A stretch of 64,000 nucleotides of DNA from DATBGZ01 sp963803115 (GTDB lineage Bacteria > Actinomycetota > Actinomycetes > Mycobacteriales > Micromonosporaceae): NCBI GenBank assembly GCA_963803115.1, contig CAWDLN010000022.1:186001-250000 (forward strand), given 5' to 3'. Position 1 is the first letter of the stretch. Every line of letters begins with the position of its first letter. This document shows, piece after piece, positions 42,886 through 52,385 of the stretch. Made by a program: the position numbers and the translations under genes. The notes under the pieces were generated by a model that saw only the letters and a list, made by a program, of their open reading frames with translations, was not told where the DNA came from and did not search any database.

Positions 42886-43249
42886 GACGTCGGCGACTCG
42901 CCAACCACAGCAATCGCCGGACAACTTCAACCCCGAAGTGCCCGGTGATCGACTCATACACCATCACCGTGGACGTGACCGGAGGAACTTACGGCTCAAG
43001 TCACCGCCTGAAATCGGGAAGTCGTGCCGCCACATGTTCCTCGATCACAGCGAGGAGGACCACGTATCGCTGCTTCCGTAGCAGGCGTCAGGAGGAGCAC
43101 GGGCTGGTGCGGGCCGGGGTCCGTTGGTCGTCGGCGCGTGACCAATGGCACCGGCTACGCCGATCTCGCCGCGAGCGTGAACGACGGAGGACGCCTCCTG
43201 GTGCGGGAGGCGCTCAGATTGGCCCGTGCGACGGTTGCCACCGTCGTCG
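42886..43249. other. Region after the transposase tail without recognised gene
   Basis: No credible coding sequence. It probably includes the outer end of the IS256-type element, but no terminal repeat could be paired because the other end is missing. Confidence 0.4.
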
Positions 43250-43470
43250 AGGTGCTTCTCGTGACGACGTGGGGCGGTGCGGTCGCCGTCCAGGTGCCGG
43301 CCGCCCGGCGCGACGCCGTCGCCGAGGTTATCGCGAGCTACCAGGCCACGATCCCCGAGCTCATGGCACAGGAGCACATCCCGGGCCTGGCCGTGGCACT
43401 CGTCGGCGGCGACCGTGTGATGTGGCAGCAGGGGTTCGGTCACACCGGCAACGATGGGAGTGCAAATGTT
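43250..43470 (+). pseudogene. N-terminal remnant of a beta-lactamase-family serine hydrolase
   Basis: A signal-peptide-like start (VEVLLVTTWGGAVAVQVPAA) is followed by VIASYQATIPELMAQEHIPG and LAVALVGGDRVMWQQGFGHT, the opening of class C-type beta-lactamase/esterase proteins. The frame then diverges into the HD-domain gene region, and the S-x-x-K and later motifs are absent. Only about 60 residues of the fold remain. Confidence 0.6.
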
Positions 43471-43499
43471 GATTACTTGGGCGAGCTAGGCTGGCGGCC

Positions 43500-44060
43500 G
43501 TGCGGGACGGGGAGATCTCGCTGGTCGGCCGGGCCGAGGCATTCGCTGTTGCGGAGCTTGGCGATCAGCCGCTGCGCCTTCGACATGTGCGCGGAGTTGC
43601 GGGCAAGGTCGCGCAGGCGGGGGTGATGGTGCCGCAGGCCGATGATCGGGATCTTCTGGTCGCGGCGGCCTGGCTTCATGACATCGGCTACGGCGCTCGT
43701 GTGCGCGACACCGGGTTTCATCCGCTCGACGGCGCGAGGTTCCTTCAGGCCAACGGCTGGCCCGACCGGGTCTGTGCACTCGTCGCCTACCACTCGGGTG
43801 CCCGCTACGTCGCCGAGGTGCTCGGCCTGGCTGCGGAGTTGGCCGCGTTTCCGGACGAGGGCGGGGCGCTGGCCGACGCGCTTACCTGGGCCGACCAGAC
43901 CACCGGTCCCGAGGGGCAAGCGCTGACCGTCGGCGCGCGTATCGCAGACATGCTGCGTCGGCACGGCCCGGACAGTCCCAACGCGAGGGTCCACCCTGAA
44001 CGGGGCCCCTATATTCATGACGTTGTGGCAAGGGTCGAGCGCGGCGTGAGTGCGCCGTAG
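43500..44060 (+). CDS. HD-domain metal-dependent phosphohydrolase-like protein
   Basis: 186-residue HD protein. Candidate metal ligands are the histidine in LRLRHVRGVAG, the paired HD in DLLVAAAWLHDIGYGARV, a later histidine in LVAYHSGAR and aspartate in ALTWADQTTGP. The order matches the HD fold. GTG start at 43500 without a strong ribosome site. It stands alone between the beta-lactamase remnant and the DUF4386 gene; nucleotide or signalling substrates are possible. Confidence 0.78.
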   Translation: MRDGEISLVGRAEAFAVAELGDQPLRLRHVRGVAGKVAQAGVMVPQADDRDLLVAAAWLHDIGYGARVRDTGFHPLDGARFLQANGWPDRVCALVAYHSGARYVAEVLGLAAELAAFPDEGGALADALTWADQTTGPEGQALTVGARIADMLRRHGPDSPNARVHPERGPYIHDVVARVERGVSAP

Positions 44061-44257
44061 CGATCGGACACCGTTGGCGTGCGCTGCAGTCAGTCTCTGC
44101 CGTATCGTCCCGGAGTGCTCGCGTCTGGGAGAGCCGATGTCCCTACCCGTCCGGGGCTGCTGACCCTTACCCAAGGAGCCCGCCGGAGCTCACGGTTCAT
44201 TGCGACGCTAACTGTTCAGCCCAGGATAACCGTGCCGACGTGGCGGAAGGAGACCTC

Positions 44258-44965
44258 ATGCATGCGCTGATCCGCACCGCTCGAGCGACCGGGCTGCTGT
44301 ACCTGAGCCTGGCTCTTACGGGCGCAATCGGGTTCCTGCTCCTCCGCCCGCGACTGTACAATGTGGACGACGCTCAGGCGACGCTGGCCAACGTGATCGG
44401 ACATGAGTCGCTGGCAAGGGCCGAGGTCGTGCTCGAGTTGCTCATCGTCCTCACTCAGGCCCTCGCCGCGGTCTGGTTCTACCGCTTGTTCCGGACCGCG
44501 GACCCCGTTTCGGCGGGCAGCATCGCCGCCTTCGGCCTGGTCAACGCCGTCACCATCCTCGTGAGCGCGGCAATGCTGGCCACGGCCGTCCAGCTCGCGT
44601 TCGAACCGGTCGGCGACCCGGCTGCCACCGTCCAACTCATGTTCCTGATCAGCGGAAACCTCTGGGGCGTCGGCGCGCTGTTCTTCGGTCTGTGGCTCAT
44701 TCCCATGGGCTCCTGCGTGCTCCGCTCCGGGTGGATGCCCCGTCCGCTCGGCTGGGTGCTCGTCGTCGGCGGGATCGGCTATCTGCTCAGCGCGTTCATC
44801 GGCTACCTCGCACTCGATGCGTCGGCCGTCAAGAACCTGCTCACGCTGCCGGCCACTGTCGGCGAGCTGTGGATGATCGGCTACCTCTTAATCATGGGCG
44901 TGCGCAAGCGCGCCGCGCTGGAGCAGCCGGCACCGGGATCGGGCGCCGTATCCGCAGGCCGATAG
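44258..44965 (+). CDS. DUF4386-family membrane protein
   Basis: 235 residues with six or seven hydrophobic segments. Family features: RTARATGLLYLSLALTGAIG at the start, an ALAAVWFYRLFRTADPVSAG loop, GVGALFFGLWLIPMGSCVLR and LGWVLVVGGIGYLLSAFIGY. ATG at 44258 follows AAGGAGA; an earlier GTG at 44240 is less likely. The family has no established function. Confidence 0.85.
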   Translation: MHALIRTARATGLLYLSLALTGAIGFLLLRPRLYNVDDAQATLANVIGHESLARAEVVLELLIVLTQALAAVWFYRLFRTADPVSAGSIAAFGLVNAVTILVSAAMLATAVQLAFEPVGDPAATVQLMFLISGNLWGVGALFFGLWLIPMGSCVLRSGWMPRPLGWVLVVGGIGYLLSAFIGYLALDASAVKNLLTLPATVGELWMIGYLLIMGVRKRAALEQPAPGSGAVSAGR

Positions 44966-45044
44966 AGGGTACTCAGCCGCCGGCAGTGACGGTTGCGTCA
45001 TCCGGGACGGATTGTTCCATTGTGGAGCGAAGCAGGCTTTTGCC

Positions 45045-45524
45045 TCAGCGTGTCGGTGAACGGGCTGGACGTGCACGCAGCCCAGGTCCGGGTTCGACGC
45101 TCAACTGCCCGGGGAGAACCGTCTCGCCGCACTTGGCGCAGTTGAATTGAGTGTGAACCTTGCCGCCGCAGTCTTTGTGGCGGGTCAGGCGGGGCGGGCC
45201 CGCGGGACCGGCTAGGTGCCGGTCGCCCCAATGCATGAGGCCGATCACGGGGACCGCGAGTTCGCGGCCGACGGCGGTGAGCTGGTACTCAGACCGTTGC
45301 GGTCTTTCTTGGTAGGGCACCCGCTCCATCACGCCGGCATCGACCAGTCGCCGTAGCCGGTCGGTGAGCACGTTGCGCGCTACGCCAAGGCTCTGCTGGA
45401 AGTCGTCGAAGCGGCGATGCCCCAGTAGCGCGTCCCGCACGATGAGCAGCGTCCACCGTTCGCCCAGCACCTCGAGGCTACGGGCAATCGAACACACCTG
45501 ATCGTCATATGTTCGACCCAGCAC
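45045..45524 (-). CDS. HxlR-family regulator with C-terminal cysteine motif
   Basis: Winged-helix regulator of 159 aa: CSIARSLEVLGERWTLLIVR, DALLGHRRFDDFQQSLGVAR, NVLTDRLRRLVDAGVMERVP and SEYQLTAVGREL. After the DNA-binding domain there is a short Cys-rich segment (HKDCGGKVHTQFNCAKCGE) that could bind zinc, then a basic tail. It lies downstream of the alpha/beta hydrolase on the same strand; it may regulate that gene and the divergent MFS exporter. Confidence 0.9.
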   Translation of the reverse strand: MLGRTYDDQVCSIARSLEVLGERWTLLIVRDALLGHRRFDDFQQSLGVARNVLTDRLRRLVDAGVMERVPYQERPQRSEYQLTAVGRELAVPVIGLMHWGDRHLAGPAGPPRLTRHKDCGGKVHTQFNCAKCGETVLPGQLSVEPGPGLRARPARSPTR

Positions 45525-45561
45525 TATTGGAGCATAGCCTCGCTAAGTTTCTTGATGCTAC

Positions 45562-46413
45562 TCAGTGCTTGATGAGTCCGGCCACCTGTTCGGGTTCGTC
45601 GACTTGGACGTAGTGTCCAGCTTCCTTCAGCAGGTGCAGCTCGCTGTTGGGGAAGAGTTCGGCGAACCGTCGGGCGACCCCGGCGTTGAGGTACCGGTCT
45701 CGCTCGCCGAAGATCACCCGAACTGGCCGAGCGAAACTGCGCAGATCTGAGATGTGCCGCCGACGGCTGAGCACCGTGCCGAGCAGGTCGTCGTTGAGGC
45801 GCCAGAACGCGGGCCGTGCCGCCGGGAACTGGCCGGACAGTTGCGTCACGAGAGGTTCGCGAACGTCCGGGTCGCGGATGAAACGGCCCACCTGCCAGGA
45901 GAACAGGCGCATGTCCCAGTCGGGCCGGAGCCGGCTCACCGCCCGCGCCACGTTTCGAACAACCGGAGTTGAGTAGAGCGCGATCGCCGGGGGTCGGCGC
46001 AATCCTGGCATCCAGTGGTAGTACGTATTGAGCAGCACAAGCCTCGCCACCCGGCTCGGGTTGGCCAGCGCCCAGTCGATCGCTGGCGGGCCCGACGCGT
46101 CATGCGCAACGAGCACCACCTCCTCGGTGCCGAGCTGCTCCGCCACGGTGTTGACCACCGCATCTACGTCGCCCACCTGGTTGGCGGCCGTATACGGGTA
46201 GCCGTGGGGCTTGTCTGAACGGCCCCAGCCAAGGAAATCGAAGCGCACCACGGCTTCGCGGCCGCTCAGGTGCGGCAGCACCCGGTCGTAGAGGTGCGTG
46301 TTGTCGGGGAAACCGTGCATGAGCACGATCGGTACCCCGGGTCCGGGGATCACCTCGGCATACAGCTTGTAACGCCCCCGCGACACAGCCATCGCGTGAC
46401 CGGTGAGTTCCAT
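45562..46413 (-). CDS. Alpha/beta hydrolase, epoxide hydrolase/haloalkane dehalogenase-like
   Basis: 283-residue alpha/beta-hydrolase. The oxyanion segment HGFPDN and WGRSDKP are present. At the nucleophile elbow the sequence is VAHDASG, an aspartate where esterases have serine, as in epoxide hydrolases and haloalkane dehalogenases. The second acid is probably in GERDRYLN and the histidine in AGHYVQVDEP. ATG at 46413 follows GAGGAGGG. Divergent from the MFS transporter and upstream of the HxlR regulator. Confidence 0.88.
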   Translation of the reverse strand: MELTGHAMAVSRGRYKLYAEVIPGPGVPIVLMHGFPDNTHLYDRVLPHLSGREAVVRFDFLGWGRSDKPHGYPYTAANQVGDVDAVVNTVAEQLGTEEVVLVAHDASGPPAIDWALANPSRVARLVLLNTYYHWMPGLRRPPAIALYSTPVVRNVARAVSRLRPDWDMRLFSWQVGRFIRDPDVREPLVTQLSGQFPAARPAFWRLNDDLLGTVLSRRRHISDLRSFARPVRVIFGERDRYLNAGVARRFAELFPNSELHLLKEAGHYVQVDEPEQVAGLIKH

Positions 46414-46500
46414 GGCGGTCCCTCCTCTGGTGGGTTGCGTGACGCTACTCCCCAAGCTAGCGTGAGTTTCATCAAACAACCAACATGCCCGGGAGAAGAC

Positions 46501-47967
46501 ATGACAACGCGGCCGTGGCGAATGTTCTTCATGATCTCGGTGGGTGTGTTCGCCTCTCTGCTCGACCTGTTCATCGTCAACATCGCCTTTCCGGACCTGC
46601 AGCATGACTTCGACGGGACGAGCCTGGCTCAGCTGTCGTGGGTGCTGAACGGATATGCGATCGTCTTCGCCGCATCACTCGTGCCGGCGGGTCGCCTGGT
46701 CGATCTCTACGGCCGTAAGCGCGGTTTTGTCGTGGGGCTTTCGCTGTTCACCCTCGCGTCGGCGGCCTGCGCCGCGGCGCCGACGGCGACTTTCCTAATC
46801 GGCGCGCGGGTCGTGCAGGGGATCGGGGCCGCGATTCTGACGCCCAGTTCCCTGGGGGTGGTCCTGCCGGCCTTCGCCCCACGAGCTCGACCGGCGGTCA
46901 TCGCAGCATGGGCGGCGGTCGGCGCCGTCGGCGCCGCCGCCGGACCTCCGCTGGGTGGCCTGCTGGTTCAGGCGAGCTGGCGCTGGGTGTTTCTCGTCAA
47001 CATTCCGCTGGGCCTGATCTCGATCGGATACGCGATCCGGCGCTTGACCGAATCCCGGGATCCGCAGGCGGGCGGCCTGCCCGACATCGCGGGCACCATC
47101 GCGCTGATGTTGGGCATCGGCGCGCTGACACTGGCGCTAGTCCAGGGACGTGAATGGGGCTGGGACAGCACCGCCACCCTGGTCGCCTTTGCCACAGCCG
47201 CGTTGTTGGTCACCATCGCCGTGCTACGGTCCACGCGCCATCCAGTGCCGGTGCTGGAACTGCCGATCCTGCGCGTGCCTTCCTTCGCTCTGGCGGCCGT
47301 ATCTGCCCTCGCGTTCTTTGCCGCGTTCGCAGCCCTCCTGCTGTCCGGCGTGCTGTTTCTGACCCAAGTGTGGGACCAGTCCATCCTTCGCGCGGGTCTG
47401 GAGTTGGCCCCTGGTCCACTCGCCGCCCTCGCATTCGCCACAATCGCAGGCCGCGTGGGCCCGCGGATCGGTATGGCCACCGTCGGTTCGATCGGCGGCG
47501 CACTCGTCGCCGCCGGCATCATCTGGAACGGGGTCCGGTTGGGTCAGACGCCGAACTACATCGGTGCTTTCCTCCCAGGCCAGGTAGTCACCGGGGCCGG
47601 CGTCGGCCTGTCCATACCCGCCTTTACCGCAGTCGCCGTCGGTGCGGTCGGGCCGAACCGCTTCGCGACCGCAATCGGCATCTCTTCGATGTTCCGACAG
47701 GTCGGGGCGGCACTGGGCGTGGCCGCGTTCGTGGCCATCGTCGGAACCCCCACCCGCGACCTGGCCATCGACGCCTTCCGGAACGGCTGGGCATTCATGG
47801 CCGCCGCCGCGGTCATCGGCGGACTGCTGATGTTCACGGCACGGTCATCTCCGGTGACAACCCAACCGGAGGCCGGCACCGACCAGCAACGAACGACCGT
47901 ACCCTCCAAGACAACAGGGCCAGTCCGGATCTCGACGGACCTCGATCGACGCACCAGGGTTTCATAA
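46501..47967 (+). CDS. MFS transporter, DHA2 (14-helix) drug exporter type
   Basis: Proton-driven exporter of 488 aa. Motif A after helix 2 (GRLVDLYGRKRGFVVGLSL), ARVVQGIGAAILTPSSLGVV, motif C-like AVGAAAGPPLGGLLVQASWR and RWVFLVNIPLGLISI identify the DHA2 group. ATG at 46501 follows GGGAGA; a long open frame upstream overlaps the divergent hydrolase. Probably regulated with its neighbour by the nearby HxlR protein; substrate unknown. Confidence 0.93.
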   Translation: MTTRPWRMFFMISVGVFASLLDLFIVNIAFPDLQHDFDGTSLAQLSWVLNGYAIVFAASLVPAGRLVDLYGRKRGFVVGLSLFTLASAACAAAPTATFLIGARVVQGIGAAILTPSSLGVVLPAFAPRARPAVIAAWAAVGAVGAAAGPPLGGLLVQASWRWVFLVNIPLGLISIGYAIRRLTESRDPQAGGLPDIAGTIALMLGIGALTLALVQGREWGWDSTATLVAFATAALLVTIAVLRSTRHPVPVLELPILRVPSFALAAVSALAFFAAFAALLLSGVLFLTQVWDQSILRAGLELAPGPLAALAFATIAGRVGPRIGMATVGSIGGALVAAGIIWNGVRLGQTPNYIGAFLPGQVVTGAGVGLSIPAFTAVAVGAVGPNRFATAIGISSMFRQVGAALGVAAFVAIVGTPTRDLAIDAFRNGWAFMAAAAVIGGLLMFTARSSPVTTQPEAGTDQQRTTVPSKTTGPVRISTDLDRRTRVS

Positions 47968-48015
47968 GACGACGTCATCTAGCGCGGCGGTGACAATCGC
48001 CAGGGACGGGGTGTC

Positions 48016-48480
48016 ATGTCGTTCCACGACCTTTTCATCGCACTACACGCCACCGCCGGCGTCGGCTGCTTCGTGGCGGGCGTGCTCTGCCTCGGCCTCA
48101 CCAGCCCCGTCCGGTGGCGCCTCGATGCATACTTCGGCCTTCTCGTCGGGCTGCTGGTCTTCCTGGTGGCTGCCGTGACAGTGGCGTGGTCCGGATTGGA
48201 TCTGGGCACTCGCTTGATCTACTCAGGACTGTTCGGGCTCGGGCTTTTCATGCTCTGGCGGGCGCTTGGAGCCCGTAGCCGCATCGCCACGCAGGCCGCC
48301 GGCTGGCGTTCGCGCTACCTCGATGATGTCGGCTTCACCCTCATCTCGCTCTTCGACGGTTTCGTCATCGTCCTCGCGATCGACCTCGGGGCGCCGGCAT
48401 GGCTCGTCGCCGTCATCGCGATCGGCGGCGTCGCGGCCGGCATCCTGGCCATGAGCCGGGTCAAGGCACGGCTAGCCTGA
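48016..48480 (+). CDS. Small four-helix membrane protein
   Basis: 154 residues with about four hydrophobic segments (DLFIALHATAGVGCFVAGVL, FGLLVGLLVFLVAAVTVAW, a third, and PAWLVAVIAIGGVAAGILAM). ATG at 48016, 49 bases after the MFS stop, so it may be co-transcribed. I recognise no family. Confidence 0.7.
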   Translation: MSFHDLFIALHATAGVGCFVAGVLCLGLTSPVRWRLDAYFGLLVGLLVFLVAAVTVAWSGLDLGTRLIYSGLFGLGLFMLWRALGARSRIATQAAGWRSRYLDDVGFTLISLFDGFVIVLAIDLGAPAWLVAVIAIGGVAAGILAMSRVKARLA

Positions 48481-48624
48481 GCCAGAGCACAGCGGACAAC
48501 CCCCAACCCACTACCCGCCGGACTACGCACCGCCTGGATCGGGCCCAGCCGCGCAGCGCGTAGAGCCGGGTAGCGTGCGCAGCCAATCCCCCTAACGCGT
48601 CCATAGACTGGCGCATCCCACAGT

Positions 48625-49062
48625 CGGCCCGCTTGATCACCCGGTTCATGACCGACGCCGGGGTCGGTGAGCTCGTCGACTTCATGCCCATCGACAACCC
48701 CACGGTCGCCACCGGCAATCACAAGATCGCCCGGGGTGTTCGGTGCCTACCGGGGGCAGATGCCGTTCCGTCCGGAGTGCCAACCCCGCTTCGACTTCGC
48801 CCACCAGACGCACGAGCTGTCCCTCACCAGTGAGGGTGCGCTGTTCCGAGCGAACGGCTCCAGCTCGACATCTACGGCGAGGTCATGGACTCGATCGCGG
48901 TAAACGACGTCTACGACCCCATCGGCTATCCGGGCTGGCTCGGACTAGTCAAGATTTTGGCCTGGCTATGTGAGAACTGGATCAGCCGGACGAGGGAATC
49001 TGGGAGTCCCGCGGTGGGCGCAAGAACTACACGTATGGACGGGTGATGTCTTGGGTGGCCTG
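48625..49062 (+). pseudogene. Remnant of a GH15 glucoamylase/trehalase-like gene
   Basis: Three frame segments are collinear with GH15 proteins: ITRFMTDAGVGELVDFMPID and TGNHKIARGVRC; then RGQMPFRPECQPRFDFAHQT and HELSLTSEGALF; then, after an internal deletion, VNDVYDPIGYPGWLGL, WLCENW, DEGIWESRGGRKNYTYGRVM and SWVA. The catalytic core is not complete and no start is present. Confidence 0.75.
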
Positions 49063-49425
49063 AGCTTCCCCCGGTTGCCCGGAGACTTCCAAACCAGGTT
49101 TGATCTTCGAACCGAGGAAGGAAGTCCATATTGATCACGCTGGGCGTGAAACGTGTGGTCTGGTTGCGCTCGGTGGTGGGCTGGGGTTCCGCTGGCGTGT
49201 GCGTGTTTGGCCGGTCACAATCGGCATCCATCGAGGGGCTTGGTCCTCGATGGATGCGTGACGTCGAAGGTTCCCTGGAAGTGAAATCCGTAAGGAAGTC
49301 TGACGCTGGGACCTGACCCGGAAGGGTCACGCACTGTTGCTACGAGCACGCCGGTCAGAGTCTCCGTTCCTGACTAGGTCCCGGGCATCGCATAGCCCAT
49401 ATGCATGGCTTGAGGAGGCGGGTCG
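49063..49425 (+). ncRNA. IS110 5' non-coding region, candidate bridge RNA
   Basis: No gene lies in these 363 bases ahead of the IS110 transposase start. IS110-family elements encode a bridge RNA in this position that pairs with donor and target DNA. The strongest structure is a perfect 13-bp stem with an eight-base loop at 49224-49257 (GCATCCATCGAGG / CCTCGATGGATGC). Since the transposase is frameshifted the element is probably inactive, and exact RNA ends are not determined. Confidence 0.5.
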
Positions 49426-50787
49426 ATGGCAAGGACTAAGAGGGCGCCCGAGGAGATCCCCGACGAGGAGTATGAGCAGGTCCTCGAGCGGGTCTGCGCC
49501 ATCGACGTGGCCAAGGAGTTCGGGCAGGTGTGTGTGCGCACGCCAGGGCGGATGGCAAGCGTGCCAGCACGGTCTTTGCGGTGGACGCGACCACCGGGGA
49601 CATCCTCAAGCTTGGCGAGTCGCTGCTGGAGCAGGGCATCGAGATGGTGACGCTGGAGTCCACTTCGGACTACTGGCGCGTCTTCTACTACCTGCTGGAG
49701 GGGTGCGGGCTGCTGGTGCAGCTGGTCAACGCCCGCGACGTCAAGCACGTCCCGGGACGCCCAAGTCAGACAAGCATGACTGCGTCTGGCTGGCCAAGCT
49801 GACCGAGCGGGGGATGCTGCGACCCTCGTTCGTCCCGCCCACGAGGTGCGAGTGCTGCGCGACTACACCGCACGGGTCGACCTGACCGCGACCGGACCGT
49901 CACTGGCAGCGGCTGGAGAAGTTGCTCGAAGACGCGCTGATCAAGGTGACCACGGTGGCGTCGAAGATCACCACCATGTCGGTGCGGGACATGATCGACG
50001 CGCTCATCCGGGGTGAGCGTGACGGAGGCGCTGGCTGACCTGGCTCGCGGTGTCATGCGCGACAAGCGCCGCGACCTCGTACGGGCACTCGACGGCCGGT
50101 TCGACGACCACCACGCCGAACTCGCCACGATCCTGCTCGGTCAGATCGACAGCCTCACCGCCGAAATCGGCCGCCTCACCACCGCATCGAGCAACTCGTC
50201 AACGAACTGCCCACCCAGAGCCCCGTCGACCCGACGGCGGGGCAACGCCAGCACAAAGCCCAGGCAACGCGCAGCCGGCAACGGCACCGAGCCGGCCACG
50301 CCAGCCTGCAACGACTCGCCGACATCCCCGGGATCAACCTCGACGCCGCCGAGGTGATCCTGGCCGAGATCGGCCCCGACATCAGCCGGTTCCCGACCCG
50401 CAGCACCTGTGCTCCTGGGCGCGCCTGACCCCCCAACTCATCCAGTCCGGCAACAAGCGCCGCGGCGGCAAGACCTCCAAGGGCAACCCCTACCTCAAAG
50501 GCGTGCTCGGCAGCGCCGCCGCGTCCGCCTCCCGCACCAATACCTTCCTCGGCGAGCGCTACCGCCGCATCATCAAACGCCGAGGCAAAAGCAAAGCCCT
50601 CGTCGCGGTCGCCCGCTCCATCCTCGTCATCGTCTGGCACCTGCTCGCCAACCCCAACGCCGACTTTCACGACCTCGGCGCCGACTACTACGAAAGCCGC
50701 ATCGACAAGGAGCGACGCAAACGCCAACTCGTCCAACAACTCGAAGCGCTCGGCCTACAGGTAACCCTCACCCCAGCCGCCGCCTAA
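49426..50787 (+). pseudogene. IS110-family transposase, frameshifted
   Basis: DEDD-type recombinase of about 450 codons. ATG at 49426 follows GAGGAGG. N-terminal RuvC-like motifs: CAIDVAKEFGQV, EMVTLESTSDYWRVFYYLLE and KSDKHDCVWLAKL. The C-terminal Transposase_20 domain: LADIPGINLDAAEVILAEIG and KTSKGNPYLKGVLGSAAASA, with the serine region after GNKRRGG. Frames change near 49545, 49755, 49840, 49880, 50020 and 50185-50400. The end is normal. An IS3-type element lies directly downstream. Confidence 0.88.
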
Positions 50788-50804
50788 ACACCACACACAC
50801 CGCA

Positions 50805-50826
50805 GCCCGGCCCACAACAGCCGGGC
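50805..50826 (+). terminator. Hairpin after the IS110 gene
   Basis: GCCCGGC (50805-50811) and GCCGGGC (50820-50826) form a stem with an eight-base loop, 18 bases after the IS110 stop. No U-tract follows. Confidence 0.5.
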
Positions 50827-50853
50827 CACCCACACACGCCTCTAGGCCTACGG

Positions 50854-52242
50854 TGAAACGCCCCGGGTTTCGTGGAGGCTTCTGTAGTTGTGTCCAACCA
50901 TAGTGGACAGTCTGGAAGAGTGTAGCATCGTGGTGTGATTGTGGCTAGCCACAAGGGAATCCGGGTCAGCGCTGGCTGTCGTAGTAGATGGCCTCGTACT
51001 CGTCTGGAGGGACATGCCCGATGGCTGAGTGCAGCCTTCGTGCGTTGTACCACTCAACCCAGTGGGCGGTGGCCAGCTCGACGTCGGCGAGCCTGCGCCA
51101 GGGCCCACGCCTGTTGATCAACTCGGTCTTGTAGAGTCCGATGGTCGACTCCATGAGCGCGTTGTCCAGCGCATCACCGACGGTGCCGATGGATGCGTCG
51201 ATGCCTTCGGCGAGCAGGTGGGCGGTGAACCGGAAGCTGGTGTACTGGCTGCCGGCGTCGCTGTGGTGTATGAGTCCTTTCTGGACGGTGTGGCCGGCGT
51301 GGTCGCGTCGCCACAGGGCCATCTTCAGCGCGTGCGAGAACGAGGGGGGCGCGCTTGTTCGTCGGCGGCGTACCAGCCGACGATCGCCCGGGAGAACACG
51401 TCGAGGACGAACGCGATGTAGACCACGCCGGCCCAGGTGGGCACATCGGTGAAGTCGGCCACCCAGCACCCGGTTCGGCGCCGGCGCGGTGAAGTCGCGC
51501 CGGCACCAGGTCGCTGGCGCGCTCATGGGTGGGGTCGGCGACGGTGGTGCGGGTCTTGACCCGGCCGCGCACCGCCCCGGACAGGCCCTCGCGGCGCATC
51601 AGCCGCTCCACCGTGCACCGAGCGACCCGATGTCCGCGGCGGTTGAGCTGCACGCCACATCTTGCGCGCGCCGTAGACCTCGTTGAAGTCCTCGGCCCGG
51701 ACCTCGTACATGATCTTGACTGAGTTCGTCGTCGCGGAGATCGCGCGCCGAGGTCGGTCGTGCCTTGGCCGCCCAGTAACCGCTCGGCGCGATCTGCCAG
51801 CCGTGCTCGCTCAGCACACGGCAGATCGGCTCGACCCCGCCGAAGCGGTCCTGGTAGGCGTCGATGAAGCTCACGAGCGAGGGTAGGCCGGTCCAGCTCG
51901 GCCGCGAAGAAAGCAGAGGCAGCCTTCAATATCTCGTTGGCCCGGCGCAGCTCCTTGAGCTCCGCCCGCAGCTTGCGCAGCTCAGCAGACTCCTCCGAGG
52001 TCAAGGCCGGGCCGGCGGCCGGAGTCGATCTCCGCCTGACGCACCCACTTCCGCAGGGTCTCCGGCGTCGTTACGCCCAGCTTTGCCGCGATCGAACGGA
52101 TCGCCGTCGAACTCGGACTGGTAATGGTCACGCTGCTCCACCACCAGGCGCACCGCACGCTGACGGAGCTCGGTCGGGTACTGCTTCGGCATCGTCGATC
52201 CTTCCCAAGAAAGGAAGTCTCTACAAGATCCGGGGCGGTTCA
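50854..52242 (-). mobile_element. IS3-family insertion sequence with terminal inverted repeats
   Basis: Imperfect ends pair as TGAAACGCCCCGGG (from 50854 rightward) and TGAACCGCCCCGGA (minus strand, from 52242 leftward), with matching bases continuing to the GAGgCTTC/GAGaCTTC stretch about 29 bases in. The length of 1389 bp is typical. Both flanks are CGG (50851-50853 and 52243-52245), a plausible 3-bp target duplication. It lies between the IS110 gene and another orfA fragment. Confidence 0.78.
50966..52192 (-). pseudogene. IS3-type transposase orfA/orfB, frameshifted
   Basis: OrfA starts at ATG 52192 (MPKQYPTELRQRAVRLVVEQ) after GGAAGG and contains the leucine-zipper-like segment LRKLRAELKELRRANEILKA. 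OrfB has the HTH_21 region (FGGVEPICRVLSEHGWQI, WAAKARPT) and the rve integrase core, with the late motifs GLIHHSDAGSQYTSFRFTAH, the glutamate region DNALMESTIGLYKTELINRR and the end RRLHSAIGHVPPDEYEAIYY. Beyond the normal -1 slip between the two frames there are extra shifts, so the element is probably dead. Confidence 0.88.
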
Positions 52243-52256
52243 CGGATGTAGTCATC

Positions 52257-52385
52257 GTGGTTGCCCCCAGGAAGTATCCGGATGAGCTGCGCGAACGTGC
52301 GGTGCGTCTTTTCGGGAGTCGGATCCGAAGCCGGTGATCCGCCGGTTGGCCGAGGCGGTTCACCGCGCGTCAGCCCACTACTCTT
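52257..52385 (+). pseudogene. N-terminal remnant of another IS transposase orfA
   Basis: GTG at 52257 begins VVAPRKYPDELRERAVRLF and, after one shift, SDPKPVIRRLAEAVH, the helix-turn-helix start of an IS3-group orfA different from the one at 52192. It then diverges and stops. The neighbouring IS3 element inserted 14 bases upstream, probably in its promoter or end. Confidence 0.7.

Noticed and set aside
47154..47993. 279-residue plus-strand frame inside the MFS gene
   Set aside because: Arg-rich alternative frame of the exporter gene.
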